NCBI RefSeq assembly: GCF_007830615.1
Contig: NZ_VLLI01000003.1
Location: 310,001 to 374,000 of the forward strand
Length of the DNA stretch: 64,000 nucleotides
DNA from: Mucilaginibacter frigoritolerans
GTDB lineage: Bacteria > Bacteroidota > Bacteroidia > Sphingobacteriales > Sphingobacteriaceae
Direction: 5' to 3'
Every line of letters starts with the position of its first letter. Position 1 is the first letter of the stretch. Under the pieces are notes generated by a model, which searched no databases, was not told where the DNA came from, and was given only the letters and a program-made list of their open reading frames with translations. Of the stretch, positions 18,423 to 26,436 are shown piece after piece. The translations under genes and the position numbers were made by a program.

Positions 18423-18565
18423 GGTTAGTTATTAGCGAAGGAGGTTAGAGATTAGTTTTTCTTTTAAACGTAGTAATATCAGAAAGTTTCATTTTGTATG
18501 CTAAAAGTTCATTTACAGGCTGGATTTTTCAAATCTCCAGTATCTAATCACTAATCTCCAACCCG
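18423..18565. repeat. Inverted period-7 spacer element between pabC and rluD
   Basis: A left arm (about 18423-18458) and a right arm (about 18531-18565) of degenerate 7-bp units related to GATTAGT/TTAGAGA lie in opposite orientation. The right arm covers the last codons of rluD, whose stop TAG lies inside a GATTAG unit; the left arm abuts the pabC start codon. Confidence 0.6.
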
Positions 18566-19581
18566 CTATATTTACGCCATTTATTTAAAACAGTTTCAAA
18601 ATCTTTTGGCAAAGGCGCTTCAAACAGCAATTGTTTTTTTAGGGTTGGATGTAAAAAGCCCAGTGTTTGTGCGTGTAAAGCCTGCCGCGGCATCAGTTCA
18701 AAACAATTTTCAACAAACTGCTTGTACTTATTAAACACGGTTCCTTTTAATATTTTGTCGCCGCCATAAGTAGCGTCACTAAATAAAGGATGCCCAATAT
18801 GTTTCATATGTGCCCTTATCTGGTGTGTGCGGCCAGTTTCCAGTTGGCATTCAATCAACGTTACATAATCCATTCGCTCCAAAACCCTGTAATGCGTTAC
18901 TGACCATTTTCCTTTTTCAGGATCATCATAAATAGACATTACCCTCCTATCATTCACACTCCGGCCAATATAACCGGTTACCGTGCCATCTTCCGGTAAA
19001 TCGCCCCAAACTAAGGCAATATATTTACGGGTTATGGTATGGTCAAAAAACTGCTTGGCAAGCCAGGTCATGGCACGCTCGTTTTTACTGATGAGCAATA
19101 AGCCCGAAGTATCTTTATCAATACGATGCACTAATCCGGGCCGACCATCATTACCGGGCAAGGTTGGTAATTGCTGAAAGTGATATACTAGTCCGTTCAC
19201 CAACGTCCCCGTATAATTATTATATCCCGGGTGTACCACCAGTCCGGCAGGTTTGTTTACTACCAGCACATCGTCATCCTCATAAACAATATTAAGCGGG
19301 ATATTTTCCGGATATACTTCCGTATCTCGTGGTGGATGTGGTAATACCACCGAAATAACATCGAGCGGCTTTACCTTATAGCTGGCTTTTATTGGTTTTT
19401 CATTAACCAAAACATTCCCAAGCTCAATTGCGTTCTGAATACGGTTACGGGAGGCATTTTCAACCCTGTGCATCAAAAACTTATCAATGCGCAGCAAGGA
19501 TTGTCCCTTATCAACAATAACACGCAGGTGTTCGTATAAGTCTTGTTCGTCCTGGTCTATTAATTCGGTTTCATCTGCCAT
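18544..19581 (-). CDS. rluD: RluA-family 23S rRNA pseudouridine synthase (RluD-like)
   Basis: 345 residues: an S4 RNA-binding domain (about 31-85, LLRIDKFLMHRVENASRNRIQNAI) then the RluA catalytic domain. The catalytic Asp is 155 in VHRIDKDTSGLL; further signatures are VVNKPAGLVVHPG (107-119) and ETGRTHQIRAHM. RluD-type enzymes convert uridines in helix 69 of 23S rRNA. The C-terminal residues GLEISD are encoded by the flanking period-7 repeat. A TATTTTTG box lies 5 nt before the ATG, so the message may be almost leaderless. Confidence 0.9.
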   Translation of the reverse strand: MADETELIDQDEQDLYEHLRVIVDKGQSLLRIDKFLMHRVENASRNRIQNAIELGNVLVNEKPIKASYKVKPLDVISVVLPHPPRDTEVYPENIPLNIVYEDDDVLVVNKPAGLVVHPGYNNYTGTLVNGLVYHFQQLPTLPGNDGRPGLVHRIDKDTSGLLLISKNERAMTWLAKQFFDHTITRKYIALVWGDLPEDGTVTGYIGRSVNDRRVMSIYDDPEKGKWSVTHYRVLERMDYVTLIECQLETGRTHQIRAHMKHIGHPLFSDATYGGDKILKGTVFNKYKQFVENCFELMPRQALHAQTLGFLHPTLKKQLLFEAPLPKDFETVLNKWRKYSGLEISD

Positions 19582-19586
19582 TGGCG

Positions 19587-19594
19587 CAAAAATA
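19587..19594 (-). promoter_or_regulatory. -7 box (TATTTTTG) of rluD
   Basis: A perfect TAnnTTTG box on the minus strand, 5 nt from the ATG at 19581. The predicted transcription start falls at or next to the start codon. No -33 TTTG is visible. Confidence 0.45.
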
Positions 19595-19709
19595 GTCGTT
19601 TTTTAATTTATTGGCCTACGTATATTATTATTGCGACAATAATACAGCACTTATAGTAAAATGTTTGTTTAACTTGAGTCATTAATACTTACTAAAGCAT
19701 ACCACCACC

Positions 19710-20780
19710 ATGAAAAAGTTCTACTCTTTATTGGCTTTGTCCATGTTAGTTTTTTTATCGTTACGCTCAAATGCACAAAGCGGCTTTTCGGCCATTATAA
19801 AAGCAGCACCTGCCGATGCCACCAAATTGGTTGATGCTTATGGCGAGCCATTGTTTAAAGGCTTGGGAGTTGGCCTTAACAGCGGATGGAACAATACCGC
19901 AAAGACCAAAAAACTGCTCCATTTTGATTTACGTATAACCGCATCAGCAGCCTTTGTATCAAATGCTGATAAAACTTTCGACGTAACAAAAATTGGCCTA
20001 TCAAACAACGTAAGACCTGATGACCCTACCCAAACCATAGCCCCTACTTTTGCAGGTAGTAAAAATACCACCGGCCCTTTATTGGATATTTATGATGATA
20101 ACGGGCGCAAAGTGAGTTCTTTTAATACCCCTTCTGGAAAATTGTCGGTTATCCCTGCTCCGCAAATACAACTAACGGTAGGATTAATTCAAAACACAGA
20201 TCTTACCATACGTGCTATTCCAAGTATTAATTTAGGTAGCGATGTAGGTAAGGTTTCATCAATAGGCTTTGGCTTAAAGCACGATATAATGCAGGACATT
20301 ATAGGAAAAACTGCCGACAAACTGGTTCCGTTTGATTTGGCTGTTGCCGTGGGGTACAGTCATTTAAATCTTAATATTCCGTTAAATGTTCAGCCCGACC
20401 AGGGTGCTGAGCCCGAAAATGCAAGTCAAAATACTGATTTTACCAATCAGCATATTTCTGGCAGCTTTAACAGTTTTATGGCGCAGCTTATTATTTCCAA
20501 AAAATTATTGGCCTTTACACCATTTTTTGCTGTTGGCTACAATACTACGCATACTAAGGTAGGTGTTATTGGCAACTACCCCATTACAACCGGCGCTACA
20601 TTTACCGGCACCCCAACCTATACCACTTACCCTAACCCGGTTAATATTAGCGAAACCAGCATCAATGGCGCCCGCGCCGACCTGGGATTTCAGTTGAACT
20701 TAGGCTTTTTCCGCTTTTATGCTTCGGGAAGCCTGGCTCAATATAAATCTGTTAACGCAGGTATAGGCTTTGGTTTTTAA
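19710..20780 (+). CDS. Exported DUF6588-type protein
   Basis: 356 residues with a cleavable signal peptide (MKKFYSLLALSMLVFLSLRSNAQ). The mature part begins SGFSAIIKAAPADATKLVDAYGEPLFKG and continues with alternating hydrophobic beta strands (GFGLKHDIMQDIIG, FDLAVAVGYSHLNL, FFRFYASGSLAQYKS), ending VNAGIGFGF as outer-membrane barrels do. I recall this pattern as DUF6588, a Bacteroidota family of unknown function. It is 9 bp from the desulfhydrase gene and probably cotranscribed, though no functional link is evident. Confidence 0.75.
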   Translation: MKKFYSLLALSMLVFLSLRSNAQSGFSAIIKAAPADATKLVDAYGEPLFKGLGVGLNSGWNNTAKTKKLLHFDLRITASAAFVSNADKTFDVTKIGLSNNVRPDDPTQTIAPTFAGSKNTTGPLLDIYDDNGRKVSSFNTPSGKLSVIPAPQIQLTVGLIQNTDLTIRAIPSINLGSDVGKVSSIGFGLKHDIMQDIIGKTADKLVPFDLAVAVGYSHLNLNIPLNVQPDQGAEPENASQNTDFTNQHISGSFNSFMAQLIISKKLLAFTPFFAVGYNTTHTKVGVIGNYPITTGATFTGTPTYTTYPNPVNISETSINGARADLGFQLNLGFFRFYASGSLAQYKSVNAGIGFGF

Positions 20781-20789
20781 CTTTGCCGG

Positions 20790-21677
20790 ATGGATATTGA
20801 TCTGGAAATTTTTAGCCCCGTTCAGCAAATTAAAAATAAACTGTTTGCTGAACGGGGCATTTCTGTTTTTATAAAACGCGATGATCTGATCCATCCCATT
20901 ATTTCGGGCAATAAATGGCGCAAACTGAAATACGTTTTACTTAAGGCACAAGCCGAAAACAAAACGCACCTGGTAACTTTTGGGGGTGCCTACTCCAATC
21001 ATTTACTGGCAACGGCGGCAGCAGCAGCCAAATTTGGCTTTAGGGCCACAGGTATAGTACGGGGTGAACCTGTAGATAATGACACCCTGTTTTTATGTAA
21101 GCTGCACGGCATGGAACTGCTATTTACTGACCGGGACAGCTACCGCGATAAAACAACCCTGTTTGAAAAATATTTCGGCAACAATGCCGATGCTTTTTTT
21201 ATAGACGAGGGCGGTGCGTCAGCCGAAGGGGCCAGAGGCTGTAGTAAACTCATTAATGAACTCGGCGAAACATACAATCATATTTTTTGCGCATGCGGTA
21301 CCGGCACCACAGCGGCAGGCATTATAAACGGCATACATGAGCATAAGCTTGCTACTCAATTTAATGCCATACCTGTGTTTAAAAACGGCGAATTCATGAA
21401 AGCTGAGATTGACCGTTTTTTAACCGCGCCCGCCAGTTACCAATTACATACCGATTACCATTTTGGAGGATATGGCAAAACCACCCCGGAGCTGATTGAA
21501 TTTATAAAACAATTTGTACCCGCCACCGGCATTTTAATTGAACCCGTTTACACCGGAAAAATGCTCTATGCCTTATTTGACCTGGCTCAAAAAAATTACT
21601 TTAAACCCGGCGACAAAATACTGGCCATCCACAGCGGTGGTATTTGGGGATTATTGGGGATGAAGGAGAAGTTTTGA
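20790..21677 (+). CDS. PLP-dependent D-cysteine desulfhydrase / ACC deaminase family enzyme
   Basis: 295 residues of the fold-II ACC deaminase/D-cysteine desulfhydrase family. The PLP lysine is Lys42 in SGNKWRKLKY; FGGAYSNHLLATAAAA (64-79) and the phosphate-binding ACGTGTTAAG (168-177) fit. At the two positions used to tell the activities apart, this protein has Thr255 (EPVYTGK, Glu in true ACC deaminases) and Ser282 (HSGG, Leu in ACC deaminases). D-cysteine desulfhydrases carry small hydroxyl residues there. D-cysteine breakdown to pyruvate, sulfide and ammonia is therefore more likely than ethylene-precursor degradation. Confidence 0.82.
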   Translation: MDIDLEIFSPVQQIKNKLFAERGISVFIKRDDLIHPIISGNKWRKLKYVLLKAQAENKTHLVTFGGAYSNHLLATAAAAAKFGFRATGIVRGEPVDNDTLFLCKLHGMELLFTDRDSYRDKTTLFEKYFGNNADAFFIDEGGASAEGARGCSKLINELGETYNHIFCACGTGTTAAGIINGIHEHKLATQFNAIPVFKNGEFMKAEIDRFLTAPASYQLHTDYHFGGYGKTTPELIEFIKQFVPATGILIEPVYTGKMLYALFDLAQKNYFKPGDKILAIHSGGIWGLLGMKEKF

Positions 21678-21897
21678 GTGGTAAATGCATTTAAATTAAG
21701 CGTAAAAGCAAAGCCTTAGTTATAAAAGTTTATCCGTAAAAAGGCCAGTACTCACTCGTTTGGCAGGGGGCATACAAAACAAAATTTTATCATAAAAAAG
21801 CTTCCTATTTATCCTTTTTATTCCGTTTTTCAACCGAAACCTGTGGTTATTGATTGCTGGATATCTCAAAACCAAAGTCAAAATCAGTACAAAAACC

Positions 21898-21918
21898 AAC
21901 TTTAAACAATTTAAAGTT
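21898..21918. promoter_or_regulatory. Perfect palindrome, possible operator of lat
   Basis: AACTTTAAA and TTTAAAGTT flank CAA. The site lies 36 bp upstream of the -33 box of the lat promoter, a usual place for an activator or Lrp-type site. The binding protein is unknown. Confidence 0.35.
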
Positions 21919-21953
21919 ACTTTTTGGCATTTCGGTTCAAAAACCGCCTAAAA

Positions 21954-21984
21954 TTTGTTTTTAGGGGCTTTTTGAGTAAATTTG
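21954..21984 (+). promoter_or_regulatory. Two-box Bacteroidota promoter of lat
   Basis: TTTG (21954-21957), a 19-nt spacer and TAAATTTG (21977-21984) match the -33/-7 consensus of the primary sigma factor. The start is expected near 21988, about 13 nt before the ATG. Confidence 0.65.
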
Positions 21985-22000
21985 GAAAAACCAAATTGAT

Positions 22001-23332
22001 ATGTATAACCTACTTGTTTCTCCTGAAAATGTACAGGCTTCTTTACAGAAGCATGTTTTAGCCGATGGCTTCGACTTAACTTTTGACATGGAAAAAAGTA
22101 AGGGTGTTTATATTTACGATGCTAAACATAACCGTACCCTGCTCGACTTTTTTACCTGTTTTGCGTCGGTACCCTTAGGTTATAATCATCCCAAAATGGT
22201 GAACGATGAAGAGTTTAAGAAAAACCTGTTATTGGCTGCCTTAACCAACCCATCAAACTCTGATATTTATACTACCCAGTATGCGCAGTTTGTAGAAACT
22301 TTCGACCGAGTGGGGATACCGGAATACCTTCCGCATGCCTTTTTCATTTCAGGCGGCTCATTAGCCATTGAGAACGCTTTAAAAGTAGCTATGGACTGGA
22401 AGGTTCAGAAGAACTTCGCAAAAGGCTACACCAAAGAAATAGGTTTTAAGGTAATCCATTTTGAGCATGCTTTTCATGGTCGTTCGGGTTATACTTTAAG
22501 TTTAACCAATACCCAACCCGTAAAAACAAAATGGTTTGCCAAGTTTGATTGGCCACGCGTATCGCACCCTTATATTAATTTCCCTTACAGCGATAGCAAT
22601 CACGATGATCTTTTACAAAGAGAAGCGTTATCCATAGCCCAAATTAAAAAAGCCTTTGAAGAAAATAAGGACGATGTTTGCGCCATTATTATTGAACCCA
22701 TACAATCAGAAGGCGGCGACAACCACGTAAGGCAGGAGTTTTTAGAACAACTGCGCAAACTTGCCGACGAAAATGAAGCTTTATTGATTTATGATGAGAT
22801 ACAAACAGGTGTAGGCTTAACCGGTAAATTTTGGTGCCATGAACACTATGGCGAAAATGCCCGCCCGGATATTATTGCTTTCGGCAAAAAGATGCAGGTA
22901 TGCGGCATACTGGCAAGCAAACGAGTTGATGAGGTTGAACATAATGTATTTAATGTACCATCGCGCATTAATTCAACCTGGGGTGGTAGTTTGGTTGATA
23001 TGGTAAGGGCCTCAAAAATTATGGACATTATTGAAGAGGACAACCTTTGCGAAAATGCAGCTCAAATGGGCGAATACCTGCAAAACCAATTACATGATAT
23101 TTCAAAAAGACATGATGTTATCACTAACATACGGGGCAAAGGCCTGTTAACAGCTTTTGACTTTCCGGATAAAGGAAGAAGAGACCAATTTCTAAAAGAA
23201 GGAATGGAACAAAATGTAATGTTTTTGGGCTGTGGTGACCACAGTATCCGTTTCAGGCCTGCCCTTATTATTGACAAAAAACATATTGATGACGGCTTAA
23301 CAATACTTGAAAATATAGCTGCAATTCTGTAA
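22001..23332 (+). CDS. lat: L-lysine 6-aminotransferase
   Basis: 443 residues, class III PLP aminotransferase. HAFFISGGSLAIENALKVAM (112-131) and FEHAFHGRSGYTLSLTNT (154-171) are the cofactor-binding segments, Asp265 in IYDEIQTGVG binds the pyridine nitrogen, and Lys296/297 in FGKKMQVCG supplies the Schiff base. FGKK-QVCG is characteristic of lysine epsilon-aminotransferase, which moves the epsilon amino group of lysine to 2-oxoglutarate and yields piperideine-6-carboxylate. Here that would serve lysine breakdown. A single-gene unit with its own promoter and a possible operator upstream. Confidence 0.87.
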   Translation: MYNLLVSPENVQASLQKHVLADGFDLTFDMEKSKGVYIYDAKHNRTLLDFFTCFASVPLGYNHPKMVNDEEFKKNLLLAALTNPSNSDIYTTQYAQFVETFDRVGIPEYLPHAFFISGGSLAIENALKVAMDWKVQKNFAKGYTKEIGFKVIHFEHAFHGRSGYTLSLTNTQPVKTKWFAKFDWPRVSHPYINFPYSDSNHDDLLQREALSIAQIKKAFEENKDDVCAIIIEPIQSEGGDNHVRQEFLEQLRKLADENEALLIYDEIQTGVGLTGKFWCHEHYGENARPDIIAFGKKMQVCGILASKRVDEVEHNVFNVPSRINSTWGGSLVDMVRASKIMDIIEEDNLCENAAQMGEYLQNQLHDISKRHDVITNIRGKGLLTAFDFPDKGRRDQFLKEGMEQNVMFLGCGDHSIRFRPALIIDKKHIDDGLTILENIAAIL

Positions 23333-23496
23333 TAAATGTAAAACTTTTGCTACAGTGCCTATTATATAAACTAAAAATAGTCCTTTTACTACTTATTATA
23401 AACTAAAACCCCTTATTAACGTTAATTATTGAGAACAATATTAACATATACTACATTTTTACCAATAAAAGCAATATTTTTAATTATTGCGCTTGG

Positions 23497-23504
23497 TATT
23501 TTTG
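23497..23504 (+). promoter_or_regulatory. -7 box (TATTTTTG)
   Basis: A perfect TAnnTTTG box 32 nt before the ATG at 23537. The -33 region is not clear. Confidence 0.35.
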
Positions 23505-23536
23505 AATAAGGAGAAATAAGTAATTTAAAAGGTATA

Positions 23537-23980
23537 ATGAGCAAACACATTGAGAAGTTAAAAAAACAGCTGATAGAAATATCTGAAGTTGTTAATTCAT
23601 TCCGTTCTGAAGCAGTGCAGGTTAGGGTGGTAGATAAGTTGTTGGAAGCATTGCTTGAATCTGAAAAAGTGGATAATGACAATGCTGAATTATTTAACAA
23701 AAGAGGATACAAGCAGAAGCTGGATGGTGAGGGAGAGTATTCAGGTTCAAAACTTGGAAAAAAACCAGGAGCTACTAAAGTTTTAAATCAATTGCTATCA
23801 ACTGATTTTTTCGATGTGCCCCACTCCATATCATCAATTGCTGAGTACTGTAAAGAAAATTTCGATTCAGAATTTAAAACCTCTGAGCTTTCAGGCATTC
23901 TGTTAAAGCTTGCTAACGAAAATAAATTAAGGCGGGAAAGAAGCAACGAAAACAATCGCTTTGAGTATGTAAGGGCTTAA
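23537..23980 (+). CDS. Unrecognised small basic/acidic protein with possible C-terminal winged helix
   Basis: 147 residues, no signal peptide. The N-terminal third is helical with a heptad-like pattern (MSKHIEKLKKQLIEISEVVNSF). A polar Gly/Lys linker (about 73-95) leads to a C-terminal region (about 96-147) with three predicted helices and KLANENKLRRERSNENNRFEYV, which resembles the wing of a DNA-binding winged helix. I do not recognise the family. It is a monocistronic gene with its own -7 box and a strong terminator 22 bp after the stop. Confidence 0.6.
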   Translation: MSKHIEKLKKQLIEISEVVNSFRSEAVQVRVVDKLLEALLESEKVDNDNAELFNKRGYKQKLDGEGEYSGSKLGKKPGATKVLNQLLSTDFFDVPHSISSIAEYCKENFDSEFKTSELSGILLKLANENKLRRERSNENNRFEYVRA

Positions 23981-24001
23981 TAATGGCAGCTATACAGACA
24001 A

Positions 24002-24039
24002 AAATGGTGATGAGTTTTAAAACTCATCGCCATTTTTTT
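24002..24039 (+). terminator. Rho-independent terminator after the 147-aa gene
   Basis: Sixteen-bp arms (24002-24017 and 24020-24035) with one U-G pair that is only allowed on the plus strand, followed by a T-run. Confidence 0.85.
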
Positions 24040-24081
24040 ATCGGTTACATGAAACGGCTGAGCGTAAATCAAATTATAATT

Positions 24082-25176
24082 TTAGTGCCTGTTGTCACAG
24101 TTCAAACTTATATACTTATTAGATTTATCCACAAAGGGCACTACATCGCATCCAAAACTAATATAATCAAACCCAACCAATACGGGTGGTCGATTTTTCA
24201 ATAGATGCCCTGTCCATTGTTCAAGTGTATTCTGGCTATCATTTAAAACGCTGATCGGAGCTGGCGAGGAAACCTCGGTTTCATAATCTAAGTAGTTATA
24301 TATAACTTCATTCTCTGTGTTAATTATCAGTATCCTAAAGGATTTAGCGGTGTATGCGTTATCGGTTTTCAGGTATTCTTGAAGATAATAATGAAACCCA
24401 TCCGACTCGAAATCATATGCATTATTAAATTTATATTCTTTTAGTACCCTCTTATTTTCGGCATTCAGCTCAATAGCTGGAACTTTTTTGGGGTCAATTT
24501 TCTCCCATATAATCGGATGCATCTGTCTCCGGGCAAAAGGGCTTGATACCCCGATATATACAAATGTTTTGCCAAAGTAGCTACTTCTCAATCCTGCCAG
24601 CAACACCTTATTTATTTGAAAACCGAATTGATAATCCAATGCTGTATGTTTCGCTACAGTCGCATCTTCATAAATACTCAAACTCGCTACAGCTTCCAAC
24701 GAGCTTATTGGAAAGCTTAGGAGAGTATCGTTAGAGTAATCATAAACAAATAAACTATCAGCTTCAGAAATGCCTGTCGCCATCAGAAGCCTCTTTCTAT
24801 ATTTTGAAGTCAGCACCAAGTACCGTGTTTCTTCCGGCTTTTTGTTTTTCAAATCAGGAAGGACAAGACGATCAACAGAGTCCTGCGGTGTATTAAGAGA
24901 GCCAGGCAGTGGATTTATATCAGATAATGAAACGAATCCTACGGTATCTCCTTTACCCGTTTCTGTCTTATTAAGTTCAAAAAAAGAAATGCTATCCCCG
25001 CGACTGTAGAAGTCGTCTTTGTTTGTTTTTAAAGGAATAGCTTTTGATGGTACTTTCGTTGATCGGTGCGTTTTGGCACGTCGGGGCTTATCATTATGCC
25101 GACAAGAATTCAGGATAAATGCACCGATTATCGCAAAGAAAATCAAAAATTTAAAGTTTAATACTTTACGAGTCAT
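24082..25176 (-). CDS. Unrecognised lipoprotein
   Basis: 364 residues with lipobox ILNSC (Cys25) and a basic/Thr-rich linker to about residue 55. The rest is a mixed alpha/beta domain without catalytic motifs I can name. Notable segments are TRYLVLTSKYRKRLLMATGISEADSLFVYDY (about 115-146), FVYIGVSSPFARRQMHPIIWEKI and a C-terminal Cys pair (SFGCDVVPF, SLNCDNRH). It is the last gene of an operon with bshB1, gpx and a DUF4294 gene (22-bp gap to bshB1). I cannot assign a function; lipidation puts it in the outer or inner membrane. Confidence 0.65.
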   Translation of the reverse strand: MTRKVLNFKFLIFFAIIGAFILNSCRHNDKPRRAKTHRSTKVPSKAIPLKTNKDDFYSRGDSISFFELNKTETGKGDTVGFVSLSDINPLPGSLNTPQDSVDRLVLPDLKNKKPEETRYLVLTSKYRKRLLMATGISEADSLFVYDYSNDTLLSFPISSLEAVASLSIYEDATVAKHTALDYQFGFQINKVLLAGLRSSYFGKTFVYIGVSSPFARRQMHPIIWEKIDPKKVPAIELNAENKRVLKEYKFNNAYDFESDGFHYYLQEYLKTDNAYTAKSFRILIINTENEVIYNYLDYETEVSSPAPISVLNDSQNTLEQWTGHLLKNRPPVLVGFDYISFGCDVVPFVDKSNKYISLNCDNRH

Positions 25177-25198
25177 TCTTGTGGCTATATGTTTTATC

Positions 25199-25921
25199 TT
25201 ACCTCAGATCAAACAAGCTATCAACCCCTAAAATTTTTCTTGAGGTAAAGCCTTCGGCATATTTCACCTGGATGCTTTTCCCAAACTCGCGAGCGCGGGC
25301 CTCAACCACTTCAATAAAATTGGGCGAAGAAATATAAGTCTCAGGTTCATTATCCCAGTTAGGATTATAAAATTGCGAACCATAGGCACGGATGCTTTCT
25401 ATTTTTTTATCCCAGTATTCGGTAACGTCTACTAAAATATCAGGTTTAATATATCTGTCCTGTATAAAATGTAAAACTATTGGCGTGCGCCATATCTGCT
25501 GCAGCTGTCCGTTGTCAAAAGTTTCTATTTTGCGCAATCCAGCTAAAAAAGATGAGGCTTCTACCAATTCATTTGCCCGGCCATGGTCGGGGTGCCTATC
25601 GTGATAAGCATTGGTAATAATTATTTCAGGCTGATATTTACGGATAGCAGCTATTACTTTTAGCTGATACTCTTTAGTATTTTCGAAAAAGCCATCGGGT
25701 ATCGCCAGATTTTCTCTTACGCTTAAACCAAGTATCCTGGCTGCCTCAGCGGCCTCGGCAGCCCTAATCTCAACAGAACCGCGCGTGCCCAGCTCTCCTT
25801 GCGTTAAATCAACAATACCTGCTTTTTTGCCTTCGGCAATATGTTTTAAAATAGTACCAGCACAGCCCAACTCAGCATCGTCAGGGTGTACGGATAAAAC
25901 TAATATATCCAGTTTCAACAT
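25199..25921 (-). CDS. bshB1: BshB1, N-acetylglucosaminyl-malate deacetylase (bacillithiol synthesis)
   Basis: About 240 residues of the PIG-L/LmbE zinc deacetylase family. The zinc motif HPDDAELG lies close to the N-terminus (about 12-19), followed by LTQGELGTRGS, and the third ligand region is DRHPDHGRANELV. These and the VEVVEARAREFGKSI-like ending are typical of BshB1, which removes acetate from GlcNAc-malate in the second step of bacillithiol synthesis. The ATG at 25921 is preferred; a TTG 4 codons upstream abuts the gpx stop. The neighbouring peroxidase suggests a low-molecular-weight-thiol redox operon. Confidence 0.9.
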   Translation of the reverse strand: MLKLDILVLSVHPDDAELGCAGTILKHIAEGKKAGIVDLTQGELGTRGSVEIRAAEAAEAARILGLSVRENLAIPDGFFENTKEYQLKVIAAIRKYQPEIIITNAYHDRHPDHGRANELVEASSFLAGLRKIETFDNGQLQQIWRTPIVLHFIQDRYIKPDILVDVTEYWDKKIESIRAYGSQFYNPNWDNEPETYISSPNFIEVVEARAREFGKSIQVKYAEGFTSRKILGVDSLFDLR

Positions 25922-25933
25922 AAAAAAATTCAA

Positions 25934-26434
25934 TTATTTACCGGGAGCCAATAAACGCGTTATCTGCTTCCTGATTTTGGATGATGTTGGCTTGGTAAAC
26001 GGATAAAAGAAATCGGTTACCATGCCTGATTTATTGATTAAGAATTTATGGAAATTCCATCTCGGAACAGAGTTGAGCTTGCCATTTTCTTTCTTATCAG
26101 CAAAAAACTTATACAGCGGATCTGCATACGGCCCTCTAACCCTTATTTTTTCAAAAACGGGGTAATTTACTCGTTGGATTTCACAAAACTGTGCCAGTTC
26201 TTCACCTTCAAGTGGTTCCTGTCCGCCAAAATCATTGGATGGGAATGCCAATATTTGAAAATCCTTCCCTTCAAAGGCATCTTTCAATTCGGCCAGTTCT
26301 TTTAGCTGGGGAGTAAAACCACATTGGGAAGCGGTATTTACTATCAAAAGAACTTGATCTTTATAATCAGCCAGGCTGACTTCTTCACCGTTTAACTTTT
26401 TAACATTAAACCGGTAGATACTTTTATCAATCAT
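25934..26434 (-). CDS. Glutathione-peroxidase-family thiol peroxidase
   Basis: 166 residues, thioredoxin fold. The catalytic tetrad is visible: Cys38 (NTASQCGFT), Gln72 (FGGQEP), Trp126 and Asn127 (RWNFHKF). It has cysteine, not selenocysteine. The usual FPCNQF motif reads FPSNDF, so the conserved non-peroxidatic Cys is Ser66; Cys84 (AQFCEI) could be the resolving residue. Such enzymes reduce hydroperoxides with thioredoxin. It lies 2 bp after a DUF4294 gene and just upstream of bshB1, which makes a bacillithiol- or thioredoxin-linked role plausible. Confidence 0.88.
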   Translation of the reverse strand: MIDKSIYRFNVKKLNGEEVSLADYKDQVLLIVNTASQCGFTPQLKELAELKDAFEGKDFQILAFPSNDFGGQEPLEGEELAQFCEIQRVNYPVFEKIRVRGPYADPLYKFFADKKENGKLNSVPRWNFHKFLINKSGMVTDFFYPFTKPTSSKIRKQITRLLAPGK

Positions 26435-26436
26435 TA

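Larger units (their letters stand above)
21678..22000. other. Regulatory gap upstream of lat
   Basis: A 323-bp AT-rich spacer. It contains a perfect 9-bp inverted repeat with 3-nt spacer (21898-21918) and a complete two-box promoter (21954-21984) directed into lat. The first 200 bp show nothing recognisable and no clear terminator for the preceding gene. Confidence 0.6.
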
